The notes under the pieces were generated by a model that saw only the letters and a list, made by a program, of their open reading frames with translations, was not told the origin of the DNA and made no database searches. Position numbers and translations under genes: made by a program. From Pseudomonadota bacterium (lineage in GTDB: Bacteria; Pseudomonadota; Alphaproteobacteria; SP197): 64,000 bases of DNA. Shown in pieces: positions 32,284-40,467 of this stretch (the stretch's first letter is position 1; every line of letters begins with the position of its first letter). The DNA lies in assembly GCA_039028155.1 (NCBI GenBank), contig JBCCIS010000019.1:1-64000 (forward strand), given 5' to 3'.

Positions 32284-34251
32284 ATGAGCGGTTATTGGGG
32301 GCGCCTAAACTCTTGGAATTGGGGTTTCGGAAAGTGGGGTCACGGCCATCATCAACCACCAGTCGATCCCTCGGTGATCGTGCCGGAGGTATCGCTGACG
32401 CCCGCCTATCAGCCACTTGAAGGCGTGTTGCTCGGCGACCAAAGGGCCGATGTGGTCTGGCACCTGCGCGACCTGAACGGCGACGGCGACGCAAGCGACG
32501 AAGGCGAAACCATCGTCTTCTTCGATGAAACCAACGCTTCCGGCCTGCCGGATCCCACCGGCAATATCTTTAACGTCCACCAAGCCTCCGATGGAACGGT
32601 CTATGTCGGCGACGGCAACACAGACAGCGTCTACGCGCTGAACGATCTGAACGGTGACGGTGACGCCAACGACGCCGGCGAGGCGAGCGTCTGGTTCTCC
32701 GCTGAGAATGCCGGCGGCCTGCCCTTCGTCACGCCTAACGGCATCGCCGAAGGTCCGGACGGTGCCATCTATCTTGTCAATCCCGGCGTCGTCGCGGGCC
32801 CGTTCGATGACGCCGTCTACCGCACCGTCGACCTGAACAACGACGGCGACGCCAACGACCTCGGCGAAGCCACGGTCTGGCTTGATCTGAAGACGCTCAA
32901 TGCCAGTTCCTCGGCCTTCGATATCTCATTTGCCGGCGACGTCGCCTTCATCTCCGACACCAATGGCGGCGACCCCGACACGATCTATCGCGCAGAAGAC
33001 ACGAACGGTAACGGTACGATCGATCCGGGCGAGGCCAAGGTCTTCATCGACGAGGACAACCCATTTGGCGCGCCTGTGGCATTCACACACGCAGTACAGG
33101 GCGACAGCGTGCTGACCTGGCAATTCCTTCCGTCGGGCGGCATTTCGTCGGTCTATCGTCTTACCGATCTGAACGGCAGCGGCGATATCGACCAGGCGGC
33201 GGAAGCGCAGGAGGTTTGGAACAGCAGCCTGCTGCCAGAAGGGTTCGACGTCTTCGTCGGTTTTTCGATCGCCGCGTCGGAGAACGGCGACGTCGCCATC
33301 ACCTCGAACGGCGGTCCCAACCAGCGCAACGTCATCCGTCTGACCGATTTGAACGGCGACGGTGACTTTTTCGATTTCGGCGAGACCATTGTCGCGGTCT
33401 CCAACGCGCTTGACCCCGACATCGCCGAGCGGCCCCGGGCTGTCGCCTTCTATGATGACGGCACACCGGACCCGCATCCGCAGACCTATGAGGAAGGCGG
33501 GCCGGCCATCGAGTTCGCCACCGATCTCGCCATTACCGACACAGACTCGACCTTGCTCGGCGGCGCCGTGGTCAAGATCGTCGGTGGCCTGGACCCCAAG
33601 CACGATCTGCTGTCCGTCGAGCTGCCCAAGCACAGCGGCGTTCATGCGCACTATGACCCCAAGGAGGGCACACTGACGCTGAAGGGTTTGGCGAGTGCCG
33701 AGACCTATCAGGAGATCCTGCAGAGCCTCAGTTTCGAAAGCCGCACCGATGACCCGGACGAAACCCTGCGGCAGATCGAAATCACCGTGCAGGACGAGCG
33801 CGGCGAAGACGGCAGTTCGACCGCCGTGGCCACGACCATCGCGGTCGAAGCCAATCCCGATTTGAACACCATCTTCGGCAGTGACCGCAGCAACTTCCTC
33901 AAGGGTACGAACCAGGACGATCAGATCGTGGCCGGCGACGGCATCGATGTGGTGGATGGCCGCGCCGGCAATGACGTGCTGATCGGCGGGCCCGGCTGGG
34001 ACAAGCTGAAAGGCGGGCCGGGCGATGACACGTTCATCTTCACCAGCGAGTCGGACACCGACGTCATTACCGACTTCGACCCGCTTCACGACAACGTGGT
34101 CCTGAAAGATATCACGCTCAACGGCGAAGCCATCGAGTCACTTGACGAGGCCAGCGCGGCGGCGCAGTCCTTTGGGCCCAACGTCACCATCTACAACTTC
34201 GACAACGACGCGACACTATGGATCATTGAAGATCATGGCTTGTATGGGTGA
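32284..34251 (+). CDS. secreted six-repeat calcium-binding propeller protein with RTX C-terminus
   Basis: A 655-residue acidic protein without N-terminal signal peptide. Six copies of a D-L-N-x-D-G-D-x-x-D-x-G-E loop (starting near residues 63, 122, 183, 239, 295, 355) recur every 56-62 residues, each followed by a Trp/Phe strand; six such units suggest a six-bladed propeller with one EF-hand-like calcium loop per blade. Residues ~405-540 are a cadherin/Ig-like domain. Residues ~555-605 hold RTX nonapeptides (GRAGNDVLIGGPGWDKLKGG), the signal for type I secretion. GAGGGGAAAC precedes the ATG; an in-frame ATG at 32227 is possible. A Fur box upstream suggests iron control. Ligand unknown. Confidence 0.8.
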   Translation: MSGYWGRLNSWNWGFGKWGHGHHQPPVDPSVIVPEVSLTPAYQPLEGVLLGDQRADVVWHLRDLNGDGDASDEGETIVFFDETNASGLPDPTGNIFNVHQASDGTVYVGDGNTDSVYALNDLNGDGDANDAGEASVWFSAENAGGLPFVTPNGIAEGPDGAIYLVNPGVVAGPFDDAVYRTVDLNNDGDANDLGEATVWLDLKTLNASSSAFDISFAGDVAFISDTNGGDPDTIYRAEDTNGNGTIDPGEAKVFIDEDNPFGAPVAFTHAVQGDSVLTWQFLPSGGISSVYRLTDLNGSGDIDQAAEAQEVWNSSLLPEGFDVFVGFSIAASENGDVAITSNGGPNQRNVIRLTDLNGDGDFFDFGETIVAVSNALDPDIAERPRAVAFYDDGTPDPHPQTYEEGGPAIEFATDLAITDTDSTLLGGAVVKIVGGLDPKHDLLSVELPKHSGVHAHYDPKEGTLTLKGLASAETYQEILQSLSFESRTDDPDETLRQIEITVQDERGEDGSSTAVATTIAVEANPDLNTIFGSDRSNFLKGTNQDDQIVAGDGIDVVDGRAGNDVLIGGPGWDKLKGGPGDDTFIFTSESDTDVITDFDPLHDNVVLKDITLNGEAIESLDEASAAAQSFGPNVTIYNFDNDATLWIIEDHGLYG

Positions 34252-34406
34252 GCCAAAGCCGGCCACCCGTCCACACGGCAAGCCCACCCCGCGGGTCCAT
34301 TGACGCCAACGGGTGTTCGGGCTCCCTGCGATAGCGCAGAGCGGCGCCATGTCTTTTTGGGTCATGTCACTGGCCGCCGCTCCGATCGCCGTGACCCGGT
34401 ACGCCG

Positions 34407-35021
34407 TCAGCCGAACACCTTCTTGACGGCCGGGCGCACGGCGGCGTTGGCCACCACCCGGTTGGCATTGGGGAACTCCTGCATGGTCGGATGGCCCATG
34501 TCCGGGCTGAGCCAGGTGGCCAGCATGCGCACGTGGATATCGGCGGCGGTGAAACGGTTGCCGACCAGCCAGTCGTCGTCGCCGATGGCGTCGTCGATCA
34601 TGCCCCAGATCTCGCGCAGCCGTATGCACGAGCGCGCCCGCGCGCTGGCGATATGCTCCTCGCTCTCGCAGAAACGCAGCGGATAGTAGCTCAGCTGATA
34701 GGCCATCTGCAGTGTGTTCGACAAATAGACCAGCCATTGCAGGAACGGCCCGCGCAGGGGGTCGTCAGCGCCCGGCGCCAGATTGGCTTCGGCGTGCCGA
34801 TCGGTCAGGAAGACGGTGATCGCCGAGGCCTCGTGCATGGCGCCGCCGTCATAGATCAGGACGGGAACCCAGCCGTTGGGATTGAGCGCCAGGAGTTCCG
34901 GCGGGCGCGGCTCGTCGAGATCGATACTGGAGTCGAGCAGTTCGTAGTCCGCGCCGATTTCCTCGAGCACGGCGCGCGTGCCCATGGCGGCGGAATGATT
35001 CGCATAGAACAGTTTGTACAT
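34407..35021 (-). CDS. glutathione S-transferase
   Basis: A 204-residue GST. The thioredoxin-like N-terminal domain starts YKLFYANHSAAMGTRAVLEE and contains the cis-Pro segment WVPVLIYDG and the following E-A-S GSH-binding turn. The helical C-terminal domain has DDDWLVGNRFTAADIHV, the N-capping box. AGGGGAGA precedes the ATG. It is divergent from nothing obviously related, and the electrophile it handles is unknown. Confidence 0.88.
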   Translation of the reverse strand: MYKLFYANHSAAMGTRAVLEEIGADYELLDSSIDLDEPRPPELLALNPNGWVPVLIYDGGAMHEASAITVFLTDRHAEANLAPGADDPLRGPFLQWLVYLSNTLQMAYQLSYYPLRFCESEEHIASARARSCIRLREIWGMIDDAIGDDDWLVGNRFTAADIHVRMLATWLSPDMGHPTMQEFPNANRVVANAAVRPAVKKVFG

Positions 35022-35097
35022 GTCTCCCCTTTTGCCAGTTCGCACCGGATGGCCAGCGATCAGTCACGCAGGACAAACGACGTTACATCGATGCGAC

Positions 35098-35709
35098 TCA
35101 GAACAGCGAGTCGAGTTCACCGTCAATTCGGAACATATCCAGAATCTCACGAAACGCCTCGTCAGACAAACCTGTGTCTTTGTAACCACAGGCATAGAAC
35201 CTTAGCCCGCCTTTGGCCGGATCCTCGTCCGGACGACTCAAACGTTTGTAGTCCAGGGCGAATCCTGCACACGGCTCACTGGTTCCAGCGCGAGCGTCAT
35301 GATTCTCAAATCGAACGATCTGCAGACTTCCAAGCCTGGTCTCAACCAAACCACCAACTCGGTAGCCTTCGACTTCTTTTAGCAACGAAAACGAAAACAA
35401 TCCCCTGACCGACGTCGACGGCTGCCACACAACAGCTTCGTGAGTAACGCACAACGTGCTTTCAGCGTAAAATGTATCGGCGTACCAAAGCGCACCCTCA
35501 CAGAAACCGTTGACGCCTCGGAAGTAGTCTTCTCGGGTCCACGCTCGAAACTGGAACCAATCGTATTCGTCCGTTCCCAGTTGCAGGCGGCTCTCGTACT
35601 CCGTCGTGTCATTATGAATGACATCGGCGGCTGCTTGTTGTCCTAGAACTAGACTCAGCAGTGCGGTAGCAACAGATGCTTTCCTCCAACTCAAGAGCGC
35701 TCTCCCCAT
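35098..35709 (-). CDS. exported protein of unknown function
   Basis: A 203-residue protein whose start at 35709 gives a good signal peptide (MGRALLSWRKASVATALLSL, cleavage after QQAAA). The mature part is rich in aromatic residues, with four cysteines (including FCEGALWY, STLCVTHE, PCAGFA and FYACGY) that could form two disulfides in the periplasm. I do not recognise the family. Base composition is visibly less GC-rich than its neighbours, a possible sign of later acquisition. Confidence 0.7.
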   Translation of the reverse strand: MGRALLSWRKASVATALLSLVLGQQAAADVIHNDTTEYESRLQLGTDEYDWFQFRAWTREDYFRGVNGFCEGALWYADTFYAESTLCVTHEAVVWQPSTSVRGLFSFSLLKEVEGYRVGGLVETRLGSLQIVRFENHDARAGTSEPCAGFALDYKRLSRPDEDPAKGGLRFYACGYKDTGLSDEAFREILDMFRIDGELDSLF

Positions 35710-35936
35710 GCATTGCAAGTCTTCGCACTTCCTGTTGTGACACTGGAGTTGTGCGGCAACTCTTGGGGAGCCTAAGCACACTTGGTGGCGACAGTGTGGA
35801 AGTCAGCACGACTCTGAATTGGCCCGTGCATCTTAGGTTTGCAAACCCAAAGGCAGATGTTTAGGTCGAGTAAACGGTGCGGGGTTCGCCGAGCTTAACG
35901 GGCTGGGGAGGAAACCGGCCCCGGTGACTGGTGCTC

Positions 35937-37211
35937 TCAGGCGCCCCGCGCCATGCCGCGAAGCACGTCGACATAGCGATCGGCGAAGGCGTTCGCGGCG
36001 TCGCGGCCGCGCAGGGGTTGGTCGTAGCCGAAGGAAAGACACGCGCCTTCGGATGTCGAGACAATCGCGACCATGATCGGGTGCACGCCATGGTTCTGCG
36101 ACGGCATGATCAAGATCCGGCCGATGCCGACCGGCCGCCCCGACAGGCGGTCGAGATCGCCGACATCCGAGACGCAGATGCCGCTGGCAAACCTATCGCT
36201 CGGCGCGGCGATCTGGTCGACCTGCTCGATCGTGACGTCAAGCGGCACATCCGTCTCCATCATGAGACTGGCCGGCCGGTTGTCTCGAAGCATCTCGCCC
36301 ATGGCGCGCGCGAGCGCGATCGTGCTGAGGTCGTCGTGTTCGGGTCCGGCAAAGATATTGATGGCGGCGACGAACTCGCCGACGGCGGTGCCTGGAATCG
36401 CCGGGTTGCAATCGGCGCGCACATCGGTCGGCTCGACGATCCCCGTCCACGCCGTGTGCCCGGGCAGCGCCGGTCCCGCGCGCACCGCCGCGGCGCAGAA
36501 GGCGGCGGCCAGATGCACGCCCTCGCCGTGCAGGCGGTCGTGCAGCGCCTGAAGGTCTGCCTTCGGCAACACCCTGAGCATGGCGTGGGGGCGCCGTCGG
36601 GCCGCCGGCGCCGCCGCATCGACGGGCCAACTGGCCTGGTCCGGCCATTCGGCGAAGATGCCGGCTTCGCCTTTCAGCCCGGCGGCCGCCAGTCCACGTT
36701 CGGGCGCTTCGGTCAGCGGCAGCGACGCATGATCGAGGGCATTGGGATCGCGGACCAGTTTGTCTATCTCGTTGAACACGACCAGCGCCGAGCGTCCATC
36801 GATCGCCGCATGGTTGGTCACCAGGATCAGCCATCGGGCCCGACCCGCGTCATCCGTCAACACGACGAGCCGCCATGCGGTATCGGCCACATCGTGAACG
36901 ATCGCCGCTTCACGGGCGTAGATCGCCTCCATGTCGAACGGCTCTTCAAGCCTCTCCGTGCGTATCTCGATGGTCTCGAACGGCACGTCGCACACCCACC
37001 ACAGATTGTCGCGTGCCTCGATCCGTCCGCGCATGAGCGGGTGACGACCATGGATGACCTTGAGAGCGCGGCGCAGATCGCCGACATCCATCGGCTCACG
37101 CAGCTCCACCATGGCGACCAGTTGCACGGCACCGTTGCAGCGTCGGTTGAGTTCGACAAGCAACACCTCCTGCGGTCCTAGCTCTCGCGCGACGACGTCT
37201 GCGTTGTTCAT
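35937..37211 (-). CDS. condensation-domain/PapA-fold acyltransferase-like protein
   Basis: A 424-residue protein of the chloramphenicol-acetyltransferase/condensation superfamily. The catalytic HHxxxDG motif is present as NHAAIDGRS near residue 131 with the first His replaced by Asn; the second, catalytic His is kept. The second-lobe motif DFGWG is not clear but LSFGYDQPL near 396 may correspond to its role. Members make esters or amides of lipids and peptides. No carrier protein or NRPS gene is adjacent, so a stand-alone alcohol acyltransferase is more likely. Confidence 0.72.
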   Translation of the reverse strand: MNNADVVARELGPQEVLLVELNRRCNGAVQLVAMVELREPMDVGDLRRALKVIHGRHPLMRGRIEARDNLWWVCDVPFETIEIRTERLEEPFDMEAIYAREAAIVHDVADTAWRLVVLTDDAGRARWLILVTNHAAIDGRSALVVFNEIDKLVRDPNALDHASLPLTEAPERGLAAAGLKGEAGIFAEWPDQASWPVDAAAPAARRRPHAMLRVLPKADLQALHDRLHGEGVHLAAAFCAAAVRAGPALPGHTAWTGIVEPTDVRADCNPAIPGTAVGEFVAAINIFAGPEHDDLSTIALARAMGEMLRDNRPASLMMETDVPLDVTIEQVDQIAAPSDRFASGICVSDVGDLDRLSGRPVGIGRILIMPSQNHGVHPIMVAIVSTSEGACLSFGYDQPLRGRDAANAFADRYVDVLRGMARGA

Positions 37212-37479
37212 GGTGTACCTTGGCGCTACCGGTCAGCTTCTTGCGGGCGATGCGTCGAGCGACAACCATTCACGGCCGCCAGAAGGCCGGTATCGCTCTG
37301 TCATCGAAAGGTCGCGCTGCCAAACTCTGACGGACATGGTCTTCATTGTGTGAACCGTTCGTGTGCTTTGTCGATACCGCAGGCGCCAAAGCCCAAGACG
37401 TCACGTTGCGCCACCGCTCCTTCGGGTCCATTATGGAGTCTGTTGCGAGCCTGGGAAACAAGAGGCTGAGTAAGGAAAC
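37212..37479. other. gene-poor gap
   Basis: Apart from the upstream region of the acyltransferase, this 268-bp stretch holds no convincing coding sequence, repeat or RNA. Its composition is slightly lower in GC than the coding DNA around it. Confidence 0.4.
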
Positions 37480-37656
37480 TTGTCAACGTCTATTGGACGG
37501 AGACCAACCAATGGCAACGTTCTTACATTCTTACTGTGTGTCGTTGCGTATGCATTCGTCGTCGCCATGTTCTTTCGTCTTGTCATGCGTTACGACGAAC
37601 CGCCTCCCTGGCGGTGGCACCGCAGATCATCAAGCGGCCCATCCCTGTCAGCTTGA
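37480..37656 (+). CDS. possible small single-helix membrane protein
   Basis: A 58-codon frame from TTG at 37480 encodes NVLTFLLCVVAYAFVVAMFF, a strong membrane helix, followed by the positive cytoplasmic-type segment RLVMRYDEPPPWRWHRR. AAGGAAAC sits just before the TTG. The gene would overlap the convergent GNAT gene by 9 bp. Size and start are uncertain; a competing longer frame lacks protein-like composition. Confidence 0.3.
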   Translation: MSTSIGRRPTNGNVLTFLLCVVAYAFVVAMFFRLVMRYDEPPPWRWHRRSSSGPSLSA

Positions 37657-38409
37657 CGCCAGCGCCTTGTCGAACTCGCGGCGCGTGATCGGCGTGGTGC
37701 AGATGAGCCGACCGTCACAGACGACATGAAACACGCCATAGGCGGACGGGGCCCGGCGGCGTACGTCCTTGGCTGACGTCAACTCGAGCTCCTTGAAGGT
37801 CAGGCCGTGATCGTCAGCGGCCTCGCGCAGAATGGTGACGGTGTCGTCGATGTACGGGCACTGGTCCGAGCGCAAGACGGTGAGCCCGCCGCCCAACGCG
37901 GCGCGTTTCTTGTCCCAGTTGCCGGAGAATGACGGCGGATCGACGTCGCCCCAGCGCTTCACCATCAGCGAGAATGTCGGCGTCGCTTCGTCAACGCAAG
38001 TGAAGCCGTGCTTGTCCAGGAAGCGGCGGCCGATCAGCCAGTTGCCTTCGCTTGTCACCATGGCGATACCGGGAAAACCCGCGCGCTTCGCTTCATCGAC
38101 GGCGAGGTTCATGAGGTGGCCGCTCAGGCCGCTACCCTTGCTGCGCCCGACGACCCACAGGCAGTGGATGACCAGATAGTCCTTGGCCTCGACCGCCCGC
38201 CAGGCGTAGGCGCCGGGGATCGTCTCGACGAAGCCGCGGCCGCCGTCCTTGATCATGTGGATCTTCAAGCCCTCGGCGAAACGTTTGTCGAGCCAGGCGC
38301 GTTTTCGTTTGTAGCCATCCGCCTTGCGCCGGCTCATCAGGCAGAAGAAGCCGGTCTCGTCCACATTGTCCGGACCCACCTCAACAGTGTTGAATGCGCC
38401 AGCAGCCAT
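37648..38409 (-). CDS. GNAT acetyltransferase with C-terminal YoaP-like domain
   Basis: A 253-residue two-domain protein. Residues ~20-165 form a GNAT fold with LWVVGRSKGSGLSGHLMNLA as motif A. The C-terminal ~75 residues read like the YoaP domain, with a thioredoxin-like QCPYIDDTV site near 198. It is separated from the DgcA-like gene upstream by 5 bp and is the last gene of the DadA/DgcA2 cluster. It may acetylate an amine intermediate; the YoaP part may bind or hold a Cys-linked or metal-linked group. Role inferred only. Confidence 0.78.
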   Translation of the reverse strand: MAAGAFNTVEVGPDNVDETGFFCLMSRRKADGYKRKRAWLDKRFAEGLKIHMIKDGGRGFVETIPGAYAWRAVEAKDYLVIHCLWVVGRSKGSGLSGHLMNLAVDEAKRAGFPGIAMVTSEGNWLIGRRFLDKHGFTCVDEATPTFSLMVKRWGDVDPPSFSGNWDKKRAALGGGLTVLRSDQCPYIDDTVTILREAADDHGLTFKELELTSAKDVRRRAPSAYGVFHVVCDGRLICTTPITRREFDKALASS

Positions 38410-38414
38410 CCGGA

Positions 38415-40454
38415 CTATAGATCCTTCGCCAGCCGCAGGGCGTCGTAGACCGCCGCGTGGATGTTGCGGCTGGCGACGCAATCGCCGATGCGGAAGAGTT
38501 GGAACCGCCCGTCCGGGTTGGTGCGCAGGGCCTGAGGTTCTCCCGCGATCAACGCGTCGTAGTCCGTCTGGCCGCGATTGAGCGAAAGCTCCTTCAGGTC
38601 GCCATAAAGGCCGTCATTGGCGAGTGTGCCGTAATCGGAGACGACCTGGTCGACGACCCGCTCCTCCTCCTCATGGCTATAGTCGTTGTGGAGAACGCAG
38701 ACCAGATGTCCGTTCTCGCGGTAGATCTGTTTGAGGTGAAAGTCGGGCGTCAAGAGCACGTCCGACTTATAGAGGTTGTGCATGTGGGTCGGCAGATTGG
38801 TCGCACCGACCTCCTCGCCGATCATGCGTCCGTTGGTCACGACCTCGACCAACGCGCCGCGCTCGGCCATGTACTCCGCGCAGGATGGACCCTGTTGCAT
38901 GCCATTCTCGTCATAGAGCAGCACGTTCTTACCGGGTTCCGCTGCGTCCATCAGGATGTCCCAAACGCTGGCGGCCAGGTCGGCGCCATCGAAGTAGCCG
39001 GTGTTGGGGCGTCCGCCGGTCGCCAGGATCACGACATCCGGGTTCTCAGCCACGACGGTGTCGCGGGTTGCTTCGGTGCCGAGACGTTTGTCGACGCCCA
39101 GCTTCGTCACCTGCCCGTCGAGCCAACGCACGATGCCCGACAGGTTTTCGCGCCAGGGCGCCTTGGCGGCAATGTTGATCTGGCCGCCGGGCTGATTGGC
39201 GGATTCGAAAAGGACGACACTGTGGCCCCGCTCGCCGGCGACGCGGGCGGCCTCCAAACCGCCGGGTCCGGCACCGACGACGACCACCTTGCGCGCGGCC
39301 TGTGCCTTGGCGATCACATGGGGCATCGTCTTTTCGCGGCCGGTCGCGGCGTTATAGGCGCACAACGCCTCGCCGCCCAACGAAACGCGGTCGACGCAAT
39401 AGGTCGCGCCGACGCACTGGCGAATGTCGTCGACACGGCCTTCGACCAGTTTATTGACGATGTGCGGATCGGCGATGTGGGCGCGTGTCATGGCGATCAT
39501 GTCGACATGGCCTTCGGCGATGGCGCGGTCGGCGGTCGGCAGGTCGCGGATCGCCGAGGCATGCAGCACGGGGATGTCGACTTGAGCCTTCACCGCACTG
39601 GCGAGGTAGAGGAACGGCGCCGGCGGATAGCTCATGTTCGGCATCAGCGTGGCGAGCCCGGACCAGTCGGTGCCGTGGCTTTGGTAGACGGACAAGAAGT
39701 CGATCAGGCCAGATTCAGCGAACCGTGTCGCGACCGTCATGCAGTCGGACTGATCAAGGCCGCCTTCCAGAAGCTCGTCGCCGGAGAGGCGCATGCCGAC
39801 GATGAAGTCGTCGCCGACCGCCTCGCGGATTGCCTCGAACACCTCCAGGCCGAAACGCATGCGGTTCTCCAGGCTGCCGCCGTAGTCATCGGTCCGGCGG
39901 TTGACGCTGGGCGACAGGAAGGCATCGATCAGGTGTTGTGCGGCGGCGATGACCTCGACGCCATCCAGCCCGCCCTCACGGCAGCGCTGGGCCGCGCGCG
40001 CGTAACTGGCGATGATGCGGCGGATATCCCAATCCTCGGCTTCCTTGGGAAAGCTTCGGTGCAACGGTTCGCGCACAGGCGATGGCGCCACCAGCGGCAT
40101 CCAGTTGCCGCCGTCCCAGCGTCCGCGCCGGCCGATATGGGTGATCTGGCACATGGTCGCCGCACCGTGGCTGTGCACGCGATCGGACAAGGCTTTCAGG
40201 TGCGGAATGACATCGTCGTGGGCGACGGAGAGCTGGCGAAACGGCAGTGGCGAATCCGGCGCGACCGACGACGAACCGCCGAACATGGTGAGCGCGATGC
40301 CGCCCTTTGCCTTTTCTTCGTGATAGAGCTGATAACGCTCGCCCGGCATACCGTTCTCGGCATAGGCCGGCGCGTGCGCGGTCGACATGATGCGGTTCCT
40401 CAGCGCCAGGCCCTTGATCGTGAGCGGCTTCAGGAGCGCGTCATACTGAGCCAT
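38415..40454 (-). CDS. FMN/FAD/Fe-S N-demethylase, DgcA-like (copy 2)
   Basis: A 679-residue paralogue of the DgcA at 15541-17583 with the same architecture and N-terminal MAQYDALLKPLTIKGLALRN. The FMN barrel ends near 345; the Fe-S motif is C347-x2-A350-x2-C353-x11-C365, again with Ala in the second ligand place; the Rossmann half begins KVVVVGAGPGGLEAARVA near 386. No dgcB or ETF gene is adjacent; instead it sits between a DadA-like oxidase and a GNAT-YoaP gene. It may demethylate a different dimethylated compound and borrow the DgcB/ETF partners encoded 23 kb away. Confidence 0.87.
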   Translation of the reverse strand: MAQYDALLKPLTIKGLALRNRIMSTAHAPAYAENGMPGERYQLYHEEKAKGGIALTMFGGSSSVAPDSPLPFRQLSVAHDDVIPHLKALSDRVHSHGAATMCQITHIGRRGRWDGGNWMPLVAPSPVREPLHRSFPKEAEDWDIRRIIASYARAAQRCREGGLDGVEVIAAAQHLIDAFLSPSVNRRTDDYGGSLENRMRFGLEVFEAIREAVGDDFIVGMRLSGDELLEGGLDQSDCMTVATRFAESGLIDFLSVYQSHGTDWSGLATLMPNMSYPPAPFLYLASAVKAQVDIPVLHASAIRDLPTADRAIAEGHVDMIAMTRAHIADPHIVNKLVEGRVDDIRQCVGATYCVDRVSLGGEALCAYNAATGREKTMPHVIAKAQAARKVVVVGAGPGGLEAARVAGERGHSVVLFESANQPGGQINIAAKAPWRENLSGIVRWLDGQVTKLGVDKRLGTEATRDTVVAENPDVVILATGGRPNTGYFDGADLAASVWDILMDAAEPGKNVLLYDENGMQQGPSCAEYMAERGALVEVVTNGRMIGEEVGATNLPTHMHNLYKSDVLLTPDFHLKQIYRENGHLVCVLHNDYSHEEEERVVDQVVSDYGTLANDGLYGDLKELSLNRGQTDYDALIAGEPQALRTNPDGRFQLFRIGDCVASRNIHAAVYDALRLAKDL

Positions 40455-40467
40455 CGAAACGACGTCC

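Noticed and set aside
37346-37729. 127-codon plus-strand frame
   Set aside because: Composition is not protein-like and it overlaps the GNAT-YoaP gene by more than 80 bases; the small membrane frame in another phase is more plausible.
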